Positions 25,881 to 35,209 of a stretch of 64,000 nucleotides of DNA are shown in pieces. Under the pieces are notes generated by a model. It did not search any database. It was not told the origin of the DNA and worked only from the letters and a program-made list of their open reading frames with translations. The position numbers were made by a program, and so were the translations under genes. The number at the start of each line of letters is the position of its first letter. Position 1 is the first letter of the stretch. The stretch comes from Shimia sp. SK013. GTDB lineage: Bacteria; Pseudomonadota; Alphaproteobacteria; Rhodobacterales; Rhodobacteraceae. The stretch lies in NCBI RefSeq assembly GCF_001292625.1, contig NZ_LAJH01000006.1:19981-83980 (forward strand). The letters run 5' to 3'.

Positions 25881-26018
25881 TTATCGGTTGAGTGTCGAAA
25901 TTGGCTTTCCGGAGAAAATCTTGTCTCCGACTTGAACGGAAATTCTGCCATCTGGCAAATTCCCGACCACTGTTCCTTGAATAGACACACAGCTGCCCAC
26001 AGTAATGGTGCGTAACAT
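25881..26018 (-). CDS. 45-residue protein of unknown function
   Basis: A short frame of 46 codons including the stop, with ATG at 26018 and a purine-rich GGGGGAA about four bases upstream. The product (MLRTITVGSCVSIQGTVVG... ending FSGKPISTLNR) alternates hydrophobic and polar residues with glycine turns, as in a small beta-barrel or SH3-like fold. It stops three bases before the shared terminator, which suggests an independent, tightly bounded gene. I know of no function. A 62-residue frame overlapping it in another phase lacks these signals. Confidence 0.6.
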   Translation of the reverse strand: MLRTITVGSCVSIQGTVVGNLPDGRISVQVGDKIFSGKPISTLNR

Positions 26019-26170
26019 GTCAATTCCCCCAGTTGATTGACAGGTTTCTATTGATCTTACTTCTCGCGAAAACGCAAAAAGTTCTCACGATGCACCATTA
26101 TTAGCCACATTCAAGAAACAATAGAACCCTATCTTTTGGTCTTGGGCCTGTTTCTACAGCCTTGGGGCGA

Positions 26171-26569
26171 TCACACCCAATCGCGGATCATCGGGATCAG
26201 CGGGATATCCGCTGGCGGCATATCGAAGTCGCGCAGCTTTTCCGGTCGCGCCCACTTCAGAACCTGACCTTCGCGCGCGCTGGGTGTGCCTTCCCATTTT
26301 CGGCAGGCAAACAGCGGCATTAACAGGTGGAAATCATCGTAAGTATGTGAGGCAAACGTCAGCGGCGCCAGACAGCTTTGCCACGTGTTGATGCCAAGTT
26401 CCTCGTCAAGTTCCCGGATCAAGGCCACCTCTGGGGTTTCCCCGGGTTCCACTTTGCCGCCTGGGAATTCCCACAGACCGGCCATAGATTTTCCCTCTGG
26501 TCGCTGCGCCAAAAGAATGCGGCCATCGACGTCAATCAGGCAAACAGCGGACACAAGCACGGTTTTCAC
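26171..26569 (-). CDS. mutT: MutT-type 8-oxo-dGTP diphosphatase
   Basis: A 132-residue nudix hydrolase expected to remove oxidised dGTP from the nucleotide pool. The nudix box is complete (GGKVEPGETPEVALIRELDEE, here split as GGKVEPGETPEVAL and IRELDEELGI). LLAQRPEGKSMAGLWEFPGG is typical of MutT. The GTG start at 26569 overlaps the argJ stop in a GTGA arrangement; the longer frame reaching 26623 would lie inside argJ. Order parvulin-argJ-mutT suggests one transcript. Confidence 0.88.
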   Translation of the reverse strand: MKTVLVSAVCLIDVDGRILLAQRPEGKSMAGLWEFPGGKVEPGETPEVALIRELDEELGINTWQSCLAPLTFASHTYDDFHLLMPLFACRKWEGTPSAREGQVLKWARPEKLRDFDMPPADIPLIPMIRDWV

Positions 26570-27792
26570 GAGCGGTAATCCGCATTGATCGTTATGTAGC
26601 CATGCGTCAAATCGCAGGTCCATACGGTGGATTCAGAGGAACCCAAGCCCAGGTCCACGGTGATATTGATGGTTTGCGCCTTCATATACTCGGCTCCTGC
26701 GTCCTCGGAGTAATCCGGAGAGACCCAACCCGCCTCGGCCACGGGAATGTCGCCGAATTTAATCGTGAGAAGGTCGCGGTCTGCCGCGGCACCGGATTTG
26801 CCGATGGCCATGACAATGCGACCCCAGTTGGGATCTTCGCCCGCGATGGCAGTTTTCACCAAGGGCGAGTTGGCGATAGCCAGTGCATGGGTGCGTGCGT
26901 CCTGCTCGGTTGCGGCGCCTTGAACAGTGATTTCAACGAATTTCGTGGCGCCCTCACCATCACGCACCACTTGATGCGCCAGATCCAGCATCACCTCATG
27001 CAGCGCTGTGCGGAACGCAGCGTCTTCGGTCACATCCACACCGCTTTGACCGGTGGCGGCCAAAAGAAGGGTGTCAGACGTCGACGTATCGCTGTCCACG
27101 GTGATGCTGTTGAATGTCTTTTCATTCAGGTCCGACAGCATCACCTGCAGAGGGGCGCGTTCGATTTTGGCGTCGGTAAAGATATAGACCAGCATTGTTG
27201 CCATGTCGGGCGCAATCATGCCGGAGCCTTTGGCGATGCCGGCAATTTTCACTTCACCACTTGCCGTTTGGATCACACGGGCCGCGCCTTTGGCAAAGGT
27301 GTCGGTGGTGCGTATGGCTTCTGCGGCATCCGGCAAAGTGTGCGGGCTGAGAGTAGCCGCCATATCGGCGAGCTTCGCGGTGATGCGGTCATGTGGCAGC
27401 GGTTCACCAATCACGCCGGTTGAGCTGGAAAACACCCGCTCTTCCGGCACGTTCAAAGCCTGCGCCACTGCATTGGTCACGGCCTTGGTCGATTCAACGC
27501 CGTTCTTGCCGGTAAAGGCGTTGGCGTTGCCTGCGTTGACCACAATGGCCGCGCCCTGATCGCCGGAACCGCCAATTTTCTCCTGACAGTCCAGCACCGC
27601 AGCCGAGCGTGTCGCGGATTTGGTGAAAACGCCGGTCACGACGGTGCCGGCGGCGAGTTCCGCGATCATAACGTCCTTGCGACCGGTGTATTTTACGCCA
27701 GCCTCAGTGGTGGCAAAACGGGCACCCGCGATCTCTGGTAGGTCCGGAAACCGTGCAGGCGCCAGCGGGGAAACGTGGTTGATCGTGGCCAT
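26566..27792 (-). CDS. argJ: Bifunctional ornithine acetyltransferase / N-acetylglutamate synthase
   Basis: A 408-residue enzyme of arginine synthesis that moves the acetyl group from N-acetylornithine to glutamate and may also use acetyl-CoA. It self-cleaves before the nucleophile Thr199 in APDMATML, giving alpha and beta chains. The oxyanion pair is in SSSTGVIGE. C-terminal HGYITINADYRS is the usual end. It ends in a four-base overlap with mutT and begins two bases after the parvulin gene stop. Confidence 0.95.
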   Translation of the reverse strand: MATINHVSPLAPARFPDLPEIAGARFATTEAGVKYTGRKDVMIAELAAGTVVTGVFTKSATRSAAVLDCQEKIGGSGDQGAAIVVNAGNANAFTGKNGVESTKAVTNAVAQALNVPEERVFSSSTGVIGEPLPHDRITAKLADMAATLSPHTLPDAAEAIRTTDTFAKGAARVIQTASGEVKIAGIAKGSGMIAPDMATMLVYIFTDAKIERAPLQVMLSDLNEKTFNSITVDSDTSTSDTLLLAATGQSGVDVTEDAAFRTALHEVMLDLAHQVVRDGEGATKFVEITVQGAATEQDARTHALAIANSPLVKTAIAGEDPNWGRIVMAIGKSGAAADRDLLTIKFGDIPVAEAGWVSPDYSEDAGAEYMKAQTINITVDLGLGSSESTVWTCDLTHGYITINADYRS

Positions 27793-27794
27793 GG

Positions 27795-28664
27795 TCAGTC
27801 CTGCGCAATTGGGTCAGCGATCAGATCAGAACGTTTCAGAATTTCCGGGTCGATCTCTGCTGCATCGGTTTTTTCGATGGTCGCCTCGGCAGACAGCGTC
27901 GCGATATACTCGCGAACCGCTTCCTCCTGCGCTGTGTCGATCAGTTCCTGGCGGGTCTCTTCAAACGAAGGTGCTGTGACGGCGCGTGCGTTGTTCAGCT
28001 TGATAACGTGCCACCCAAACTGCGTTTGGACCGGCGCCGAAATGTCGCCGACAGTCATGGTGGCCACCGCGTCTTCGAACTGTTTGACCATTTGACCGTT
28101 GCCAAACCAGCCCAGTTCGCCTCCGGACGGGCCGGAGGGGCCGGTCGATTTTGCTTTTGCCAATTCAGCAAAATCGGCACCGGCTTCAAGTTCAGCGACG
28201 AGAGATTTCGCTTCATCTTCGGTGGTCACAAGAATGTGGCTGGCATTGAACTCGGTCTCTTCACTTAAGTGCGCGAAGCGACGCTCGTAGAGCTCCTGGA
28301 GGTCCGCGTCGCCGATTTCATGCACGTCCACAAAATCCTCTAGCGCCTTCGTTGCCAGCAGCGCGCGTTTTTCGTTCTCAAGCATCAAAACAACCGAAAG
28401 AGGTACGTCCCCGCCAAATGTATGCGTCAGGGCGGTTTGCTGGATCAACTGTTCAAGAATGCTGTCAAAAAGTACATTTGAGGGAAGGTCTTTGTACTGG
28501 TCCGGCAGGGCTTCGCGCACGGCAATCATTTGGCCGAGGGTGATGTCAATTCCGTTCACAGTGGCCATCACGGTTTTGGCAGAAAGTGCCTCTTCTGCGG
28601 CGACGGGAGATGCAAACATAAGAGCTATGGCACCGGCGCGCAGAAAATTGAGGGTTTTTGACAT
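27795..28664 (-). CDS. Periplasmic parvulin-type peptidyl-prolyl isomerase
   Basis: A 289-residue exported folding factor. Residues 1-23 are a Sec signal ending in PVAA. A SurA/PpiC-like helical N-terminal region precedes a rotamase domain (about 130-225; NASHILVTTEDEAKSLV, GPSGPSGGELGWFGNGQMV, FGWHVIKL). I start at 28664, where AAGGA is eight bases upstream, and not at 28709. It is divergent from secA across 172 bases with two facing promoter candidates, a fitting pairing of export and periplasmic folding. Confidence 0.88.
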   Translation of the reverse strand: MSKTLNFLRAGAIALMFASPVAAEEALSAKTVMATVNGIDITLGQMIAVREALPDQYKDLPSNVLFDSILEQLIQQTALTHTFGGDVPLSVVLMLENEKRALLATKALEDFVDVHEIGDADLQELYERRFAHLSEETEFNASHILVTTEDEAKSLVAELEAGADFAELAKAKSTGPSGPSGGELGWFGNGQMVKQFEDAVATMTVGDISAPVQTQFGWHVIKLNNARAVTAPSFEETRQELIDTAQEEAVREYIATLSAEATIEKTDAAEIDPEILKRSDLIADPIAQD

Positions 28665-28702
28665 CGTTTCGTCCTTGGCTGTGGCCGCATGGGTCGGCGG
28701 CG

Positions 28703-28731
28703 TTGACACTGTTTGACCCGCCCCTTACATC
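28703..28731 (+). promoter_or_regulatory. Candidate secA promoter
   Basis: A consensus -35 TTGACA (28703-28708), a 17-base spacer and a TACATC -10 (28726-28731) precede secA by about 100 bases. Confidence 0.5.
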
Positions 28732-28764
28732 GCTTTGAGGCTTAGGCAAACGCTTGTTTCCCCT

Positions 28765-28793
28765 CTTGTATGAGGGTAGCGGCGGGACAGCAA
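28765..28793 (-). promoter_or_regulatory. Candidate promoter of the parvulin gene
   Basis: On the minus strand TTGCTG (28793-28788), 17 bases and TACAAG (28770-28765). It faces the secA promoter, giving convergent transcription across about 40 bases before each reads into its gene. Confidence 0.35.
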
Positions 28794-28836
28794 GAAATAG
28801 CCTCGTACGAATGCGTCAACGAAGGACACGACAACC

Positions 28837-31548
28837 ATGCTCGGATTGGGAAAAATCGCCAAAAAGGTCTTCGGAACGCCGAACGACCGTAAGATCAAGG
28901 CGACAGGTCCACTCGTAGACAAGATCACCGCGTTGGAGCCGGAGTTTGAAAAACTCTCCGACGATGAGATCATCGCCAAAACGCAAGCATTGTCGGAACG
29001 CGCCAAAGGCGGTGAGTCGCTGGATGCGCTTTTGCCAGAAGCGTTTGCCAACTGTCGCGAAGCCGCAAAGCGCGCGCTGGGACTGCGCGCCTTTGATGTG
29101 CAGCTGATGGGTGGCATTTTCCTGCACGAAGGCAACATTTCGGAGATGAAAACCGGCGAAGGCAAGACCCTTGTGGCGACCTTTCCGGCTTATCTCAACG
29201 CGCTGACTGGCAAAGGTGTGCACGTTGTGACGGTCAACGATTACCTCGCCCGTCGGGATGCCGAATGGATGGCCAACGTGTTCACTGCGCTTGGCATGAC
29301 CACCGGCGTTGTTGTGCCACAGCAGCCCGAAGACGAAAAACGTGCGGCTTATGCCTGTGACATCACCTATGCCACCAATAACGAGCTGGGTTTTGATTAT
29401 CTGCGCGACAACATGAAGTCCGAACTGGCCGACATGAGTCAGCGCGAGCATAACTTTGCCATCGTGGATGAGGTCGACAGTATTCTGGTTGACGAAGCGC
29501 GCACACCGTTGATCATTTCCGGTCAGGCGCAGGATCGCACCGACCTTTATGTTGCCATCGACAAGCTGATCCCGGACGTGCTGGAAGAACATTACGAGCT
29601 CGACGAAAAATCGCGCAACGTGACCTTCACGGATGAGGGGAACGAGTTTCTCGAAGAGCACCTTCTGGCGCGCGGTTTGCTGCCCGAAGGTCAGAGCCTT
29701 TATGACCCCGAAAGCACCACGATTGTACACCACATCAATCAGGGTCTGCGGGCGCACAAGCTGTTCACGAAGGACAAAGACTATATCGTTCGCGACCGTC
29801 AGGTCGTGCTGATCGATGAATTTACCGGACGTATGATGACAGGCCGTCGTCTGTCGGACGGGTTGCATCAGGCAATTGAAGCCAAAGAAGGGTGCGACAT
29901 TCAGCCGGAAAACGTGACCTTGGCTCAGGTGACCTTTCAGAACTACTTTCGGCTTTATAACAAACTTGGCGGGATGACCGGTACTGCGTCGACGGAAGCC
30001 GAAGAATTTGCGGAAATCTATGGTCTTGGTGTGGTCGAAGTTCCGACCAACCGGCCGATTGCGCGATTGGATGATGACGACGCTGTGTATCGGACCGCGC
30101 GTGAAAAATTCGAAGCGATTGTTAAAACCATCAAAGAGGCCAGCGAAAAAGGCCAGCCGATTCTGGTGGGTACCACGTCGATCGAAAAATCTGAGTTCCT
30201 GTCTGGTGAACTCGATAAAGCCGGCGTCACACACAACGTATTGAACGCCCGTCAGCACGAAAAAGAAGCACAGATCGTGGCCGACGCAGGCAAGTTGGGC
30301 GCGGTGACCATCGCAACCAACATGGCTGGCCGTGGCACGGACATCAAATTGGGCGGCAACGTCGAATTCAAAGTTCTTGAGGCGATTGCTGCCGGCCCCG
30401 AAGGCGATCACGAGGCCATTCGCGCCGAAATCGAAGAGGGTCACAAGGCAGATGAGCAGGCGGTAAAAGAGGCGGGCGGCTTGTTCGTTCTGGCCACTGA
30501 GCGTCACGAAAGCCGTCGTATTGATAATCAGCTGCGGGGCCGCTCTGGCCGTCAAGGCGACCCGGGCCGTTCATCCTTTTTCCTGAGTCTCGAAGACGAT
30601 CTGATGCGCATCTTTGGCTCTGACCGGCTGGACAAGGTTTTGTCGTCGCTGGGCATGGAAGAGGGCGAGGCGATCATTCACCCGTGGGTGAACAAGTCGC
30701 TGGAACGCGCGCAAGCCAAGGTCGAAGGCCGCAACTTTGACATTCGCAAACAGCTTTTGAAGTTTGACGATGTGATGAACGAGCAGCGTAAAGTGATCTT
30801 TGGCCAACGCCGTGAGATCATGGAAGCCGAAGATCTGTCGGATGTGGCGCAGGACATGCGCCATGACGTGATCGGTGAGCTTGTTGATCAATATATGCCG
30901 CCGAAGACCTACGCCGATCAGTGGGACACCGAGGGGCTTTATGCCGCTGTCATCGAACGGCTTGGCCTGGATGTGCCTGTGATCGAGTGGGCAGACGAAG
31001 AAGGCGTGGATGACGAGCAAATTCGCGAGCGCCTTGAGACCAAAGCAGACGAAATGATGGCGGCCAAGGCTGTCAACTTTGGCCCCGAAGCAATGCGCAT
31101 GATTGAAAAGCAGATCCTGCTGCAGACCATCGACGCAAAGTGGCGTGAGCACCTTTTGACGCTGGAGCATTTGCGGTCAGTGGTTGGGTTCCGCGGCTAT
31201 GCGCAACGTGACCCGCTGAACGAATACAAAAACGAATCTTTCCAGTTGTTTGAAAGCATGCTCGACAGCCTGCGGGAGGATGTGACCACAACTCTGGCGC
31301 GGATTCGCCCCATTTCCGAGGATGAGCAGCGCGAATTGGCGCAGCAGATGCAGCAGCGCCAAGACGGGGCACCACAAGTGTCTGTCGCGGGTGCTCCGGA
31401 GGATGACGCACCTGTTCCGAACCCTGAAAATGCGGCCGAAGGCTTTGATGAAGACAATGCGGAAACTTGGGGAAATCCGGGCCGCAACGACAAGTGTCCC
31501 TGTGGGTCCGGCAAGAAATTCAAGCACTGCCATGGTCGTTTGACCTGA
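28837..31548 (+). CDS. secA: Protein translocase ATPase SecA
   Basis: The 903-residue motor of the Sec pathway. Walker A is MKTGEGKT (residues 104-111), and [15 protein letters not shown] is the DEAD-type Walker B region. The helicase C-terminal half has [10 protein letters not shown] and [12 protein letters not shown]. The tail ends in the zinc-binding [14 protein letters not shown] that contacts SecB and lipids. An intrinsic terminator follows 23 bases after the stop. Confidence 0.97.
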   Translation: MLGLGKIAKKVFGTPNDRKIKATGPLVDKITALEPEFEKLSDDEIIAKTQALSERAKGGESLDALLPEAFANCREAAKRALGLRAFDVQLMGGIFLHEGNISEMKTGEGKTLVATFPAYLNALTGKGVHVVTVNDYLARRDAEWMANVFTALGMTTGVVVPQQPEDEKRAAYACDITYATNNELGFDYLRDNMKSELADMSQREHNFAIVDEVDSILVDEARTPLIISGQAQDRTDLYVAIDKLIPDVLEEHYELDEKSRNVTFTDEGNEFLEEHLLARGLLPEGQSLYDPESTTIVHHINQGLRAHKLFTKDKDYIVRDRQVVLIDEFTGRMMTGRRLSDGLHQAIEAKEGCDIQPENVTLAQVTFQNYFRLYNKLGGMTGTASTEAEEFAEIYGLGVVEVPTNRPIARLDDDDAVYRTAREKFEAIVKTIKEASEKGQPILVGTTSIEKSEFLSGELDKAGVTHNVLNARQHEKEAQIVADAGKLGAVTIATNMAGRGTDIKLGGNVEFKVLEAIAAGPEGDHEAIRAEIEEGHKADEQAVKEAGGLFVLATERHESRRIDNQLRGRSGRQGDPGRSSFFLSLEDDLMRIFGSDRLDKVLSSLGMEEGEAIIHPWVNKSLERAQAKVEGRNFDIRKQLLKFDDVMNEQRKVIFGQRREIMEAEDLSDVAQDMRHDVIGELVDQYMPPKTYADQWDTEGLYAAVIERLGLDVPVIEWADEEGVDDEQIRERLETKADEMMAAKAVNFGPEAMRMIEKQILLQTIDAKWREHLLTLEHLRSVVGFRGYAQRDPLNEYKNESFQLFESMLDSLREDVTTTLARIRPISEDEQRELAQQMQQRQDGAPQVSVAGAPEDDAPVPNPENAAEGFDEDNAETWGNPGRNDKCPCGSGKKFKHCHGRLT

Positions 31549-31571
31549 CCTAATTGCGACAGACTTAAATC

Positions 31572-31600
31572 AAAAGGGCGCCTTAAGGGTGCCCTTTTTG
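31572..31600 (+). terminator. Intrinsic terminator after secA
   Basis: An 11-base stem (31572-31582 with 31588-31598) with one G-U pair and a five-base loop runs into a T-tract. Confidence 0.85.
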
Positions 31601-31641
31601 TTTGGGAGATTGGCCTCCGTATTTATGTATCGGAGGCTTTC

Positions 31642-32658
31642 ATGGCCAATATGAGAAACGTGTACCGACGCTATTCTATGGCGTGTGCGACGATGACCAT
31701 TGCCATCTTTATTGGCTTTATTATGGAGCGTACCGAGGCCAGCCAGGCGCCCGTTGGAATGCAGGGCGCGGCACCTGTGTCTGCTTCGACTGCGATGAAG
31801 GTCAGTCTCGGGGGCGGTGTTTTGTCCACTCCGAAACGTCCTGTTGCCGATGGGCTTCCGATGATGCCCAGTGACCACGGCGCGCAAGCCAGCTTGCCAG
31901 TTGCTCCGGTGCTTGTCGCGGTTGCAGAAGACGTGCCTGTAGGGTTGATCCCTCAGGAAGAAGTCGTGCCAGCCATGTCGTGTGATGTGTCCCTTGCCGC
32001 CGAAGGTGCGGCCGGTGCAATGGTGCGACTGGTCCTCAACGCTCCGTGTCACACAGGGGAGCGTGTTTCGGTCCATCACGGCGATCTAAAGTTCACCGAA
32101 ATGGTCGGCAACGATGGCTTTCTGGATCTCATGGTGCCCGCGCTCTCAACCAATGCGGTGTTTGCCGTGCTGTTTGCCAACGGTGACGGTGCGACAGCGA
32201 CCGCCGCTGTGGACAGCCTGATGTTTTATGACCGCACAGTTATTCGGTGGACCGGTGAGAGCGGGGTTGAGCTGCACGCTCGTGAATTCGGCGCAGAATA
32301 TGGCGAAGCTGGCCACGTCTGGCGTGGTCGCGCACGCGACATCTCAGCGATGATCGGGGGCGTTGGCGGCTTTTTGACGCCTTTGGGTAATCCCAGCATC
32401 CCAGACGCTGCACGCGCCGAGGTTTATACGTTTCCCAGCGTGACTGCGGCACAAAGTGGATCGATTGCGCTGAGCGTTGAGGCCGAAATCACGGATGGAA
32501 ACTGCGGTCGGACAATCCACGTCAAGGCGGGCAAGATCGAGGCGGGTAAATCGGTGTCGTCCCGGCAAATGCAGCTGGAAATTCCGGCCTGTGACGCTGT
32601 GGGGCAATTTCTGGTGTTGAAAAACCTCGTCGAAGACCTGACAATCGCGCAAAAATAA
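31642..32658 (+). CDS. Secreted or membrane-anchored protein of unknown function
   Basis: A 338-residue protein with one N-terminal hydrophobic segment (about residues 13-30), then a low-complexity Ala/Pro/Val stretch to about 110. The C-terminal 220 residues look like a beta-rich extracytoplasmic domain with four cysteines (about 114, 135, 293 and 315) that could form disulfides. CGGAGG precedes the ATG. I recognise no family with a known activity. It is followed 21 bases later by the PstS-OmpA fusion and probably forms an operon with it, downstream of the secA terminator. Confidence 0.75.
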   Translation: MANMRNVYRRYSMACATMTIAIFIGFIMERTEASQAPVGMQGAAPVSASTAMKVSLGGGVLSTPKRPVADGLPMMPSDHGAQASLPVAPVLVAVAEDVPVGLIPQEEVVPAMSCDVSLAAEGAAGAMVRLVLNAPCHTGERVSVHHGDLKFTEMVGNDGFLDLMVPALSTNAVFAVLFANGDGATATAAVDSLMFYDRTVIRWTGESGVELHAREFGAEYGEAGHVWRGRARDISAMIGGVGGFLTPLGNPSIPDAARAEVYTFPSVTAAQSGSIALSVEAEITDGNCGRTIHVKAGKIEAGKSVSSRQMQLEIPACDAVGQFLVLKNLVEDLTIAQK

Positions 32659-32679
32659 GCTGGCGGTCAGGAATTCCAA

Positions 32680-34239
32680 ATGTTGCGATTTTGTGCGGCG
32701 GTTTGCGCCGCACTTTCATTTAGTCTGAGCGCCGGAATCGTCTCGGCGCAGGATGTGACGCTTAAGTCGCACGATGGTGCTGTGGAAATAATCGGCACCC
32801 TTCTGGGGTTTGATGGAGAATTCTACCGCGTCGATACCATCTATGGCGAATTGACGGTCGACGGGTCCGGCGTGACCTGTGACGGCCCGGGATGTCCCAA
32901 TCTTATCAACTTTGTAGCCGATGTGGCGATCTCCGGATCTGAAAGCATGGCTGAGGTTTTGATGCCGGCGTTGCTTGAAGCGTTTGCTCTGAGAAACGGG
33001 TTCACGGTGACGCGAAAAGACTTCGAAGAGACCCGGTTTGAGTATCATCTGAGTCAGCTCGAAACCGGTGATCTGCGTGCGCGCTTTCGCTTTCACGCTA
33101 GTAATGCCGACGAAGGGTTTGCCGATTTGCTTGCGGATGAGGCGGACATTGCAATGTCGCTGCGTGAAATCCGCCCGCAAGAGGCCGCATTTGGATATGA
33201 AGCTGGGCTTGGGGATATGAGTAACACCAACCGCAGCCGCGTTCTCGCGCTGGACGGGATGGTGCCAATTGTGGCTGCCAACAATCCAATCTCGTCTATA
33301 TCATTGGTCCAGTTGGCAGAGATTTACGCGGGAAAAATCAGCAACTGGAGCGAATTGGGCGGCCCCGATGCACCGATTTCGACCCATCTGGCGGCGGCCA
33401 AATCTGGCTTCGCGCAAGCGGTCGAAGATCAACTGATGGTGCGAGCAAATTTGGCGTTTCAGCCGGAAGTTATTCGTCATAATCGAAACCCCGACCTTCT
33501 CACCGCGGTGCAACGCGATCCATTTTCCATTGGAATCACTAGTTTTTCTGACACATCAAGCACCAAAGTTCTGACACTTACAGGAAGTTGCGGCTTCTCT
33601 TTGGAAGCGTCGCGACGCACGATCAAGACCGAGGACTACCCCCTGAATGCGCCGATGTTCTTGTATTTTCCTGCGCGGCGGTTGCCTAAGCTGGTGCGGG
33701 ACTTTCTGGCGTACACACGCGGGCCGTCTGCACAGGTTGTGATCCGGCGGGCGGGGTTTGTGGATCAGACCTCTGAGGAAATCGCGATCAACAGTCAGGG
33801 TGACCGGCTGGCCAACGCAATTTCGGTTGTCGGCGAAGACCTGACCTTTGAAGACACACAGGAAATGATGGCTACTTTGTTGGGCAAAAAACGCCTGACG
33901 ACGTCGTTTCGTTTTCAGACCGGATCGTCGCGACTGGATGCGCAGTCCAGATCCAACGTTCATCAACTGGCCCGGGCCATAGAAGGCGGCAGGTACGACA
34001 CCAGAAAGTTATATTTCGTGGGGTTTTCCGACGGTGAGGGGCCGGCAAAAATCAACCGCAACATCGCCTTGAAGCGTGCCGAAACGGTGCGGGATGCGGT
34101 GCTTGCGGCGGCTGAGACGGCGAATTTGGAACGCTTGTCGTTTGACACGATTGCCTTTGGTGAGGCCATGCCTATGGCGTGTGATGATACCTCGTGGGGG
34201 CGGCAAGTGAACCGGCGGGTCGAGATCTGGGTCGACTGA
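32680..34239 (+). CDS. PstS-like substrate-binding protein fused to a C-terminal OmpA domain
   Basis: A 519-residue exported protein. A Sec signal ends near SAQ (about 24). A short N-terminal module (25-80) with a CDGPGC pair is followed by a phosphate-binding-protein-like domain (about 85-345; ISGSESMAEVLMPAL, LAEIYAGKISNWSELGG). Residues 400-519 form an OmpA/MotB peptidoglycan-binding domain (FRFQTGSSRLDAQSR, FVGFSDGEG, NRRVEIWVD). The fusion would fix a ligand-binding domain to the cell wall. No phosphate transporter genes are nearby, so a sensor or scaffold role is as likely as uptake. Confidence 0.85.
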   Translation: MLRFCAAVCAALSFSLSAGIVSAQDVTLKSHDGAVEIIGTLLGFDGEFYRVDTIYGELTVDGSGVTCDGPGCPNLINFVADVAISGSESMAEVLMPALLEAFALRNGFTVTRKDFEETRFEYHLSQLETGDLRARFRFHASNADEGFADLLADEADIAMSLREIRPQEAAFGYEAGLGDMSNTNRSRVLALDGMVPIVAANNPISSISLVQLAEIYAGKISNWSELGGPDAPISTHLAAAKSGFAQAVEDQLMVRANLAFQPEVIRHNRNPDLLTAVQRDPFSIGITSFSDTSSTKVLTLTGSCGFSLEASRRTIKTEDYPLNAPMFLYFPARRLPKLVRDFLAYTRGPSAQVVIRRAGFVDQTSEEIAINSQGDRLANAISVVGEDLTFEDTQEMMATLLGKKRLTTSFRFQTGSSRLDAQSRSNVHQLARAIEGGRYDTRKLYFVGFSDGEGPAKINRNIALKRAETVRDAVLAAAETANLERLSFDTIAFGEAMPMACDDTSWGRQVNRRVEIWVD

Positions 34240-34240
34240 G

Positions 34241-35002
34241 CTACAGATACCCCTCGGCACGAAAGCTGAGTTCGCGGGATTTACCAATGATCAGATGGTC
34301 ATGCAGCGTGAGGCCAAGCGCCTGCGCGGCCGTGTCGATTTGATGGGTCATTGAGATGTCACTGTCCGAGGGTGAGGGATCGCCCGATGGGTGATTGTGC
34401 ACTAAAATCAGCGCACTGGCATTGAGTTCGAGCGCCCGTTTCGCCACCTCGCGCGGGTAGACGGGGACGTGATTTACTGTGCCCTGCGCTTGCGCCTCGT
34501 CCGCGATGAGGGTGTTTTTGGTGTCGAGATACAGCACGCGGAACTGTTCGGTATCGCGGTGTGCCATGGTGGTGTGGCAATAGGCGATCAACGCGTCCCA
34601 GCCGGACAGCACGTGCCGCTGCATAACACGGCTGCGGGCCAGTCTGTGGGCGGCGGCCTCGACGATCTTGAGCTCGGTCACAACCGCATCACCGACGCCG
34701 GAAACCTCCTGCAGACGTAAAACGGGTGCGGAGACCACGCCGTTGAAATCTCCGAATGTTTCCAGAAGTTTATGGGCCAGTGGTTTGACGTCCTGACGTG
34801 GGATGGCGCGGAACAGGACCAGTTCCAGCATCTCGTAATCTGGCAAAGCATCTGCGCCGCCAGACAGAAACCGCGCGCGCAGGCGCTTGCGGTGGTCGCC
34901 AATATAAGACGGCACTTTGCCCGTCGGCAGAGGCGCGGCGGGGGCCTCGTCGGCGTCAAAAAGCGGCAAAGGGCGATCTGAAAAACTGCGGGGGTCAGAC
35001 AT
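34241..35002 (-). CDS. radC: RadC/JAB-domain protein
   Basis: A 253-residue RadC family protein. An N-terminal helix-hairpin-helix region (LQEVSGVGDAVVTELK) precedes a JAMM metalloprotease-like domain with the complete metal motif HNHPSGDPSPSDSD. Despite the name, a DNA-repair role is not established for the family. I choose ATG 35002 (MSDPRSFSD) over 35023. Its stop lies two bases from the convergent PstS-OmpA gene. Confidence 0.88.
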   Translation of the reverse strand: MSDPRSFSDRPLPLFDADEAPAAPLPTGKVPSYIGDHRKRLRARFLSGGADALPDYEMLELVLFRAIPRQDVKPLAHKLLETFGDFNGVVSAPVLRLQEVSGVGDAVVTELKIVEAAAHRLARSRVMQRHVLSGWDALIAYCHTTMAHRDTEQFRVLYLDTKNTLIADEAQAQGTVNHVPVYPREVAKRALELNASALILVHNHPSGDPSPSDSDISMTHQIDTAAQALGLTLHDHLIIGKSRELSFRAEGYL

Positions 35003-35209
35003 GGTTCCAAGTTGCGCCCACATGGTAAATCAAAGGTTAACGAAGTAACGGCAGCCCCAATCCTTGAGCGAAAACCCTTGTCTGTAACGCGTCGGTATAT
35101 CGTCGGTATCGCGACAGTGCCGATTTCGGTTGTCCGATGCTGGTTTCGGTGGGACAGTTGCCGCAGTTTGGCGCGCCGCAACGGTGATCCACAATTGGCG
35201 GAGACATCC

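Noticed and set aside
25835..26023. 62-residue frame on the minus strand after infB
   Set aside because: It runs through the terminator and lacks a ribosome site; the 45-residue frame in another phase is better bounded.
28816..30555. 579-codon frame antisense to secA
   Set aside because: A reverse-strand shadow of a strongly biased gene with no ribosome site or recognisable motif.
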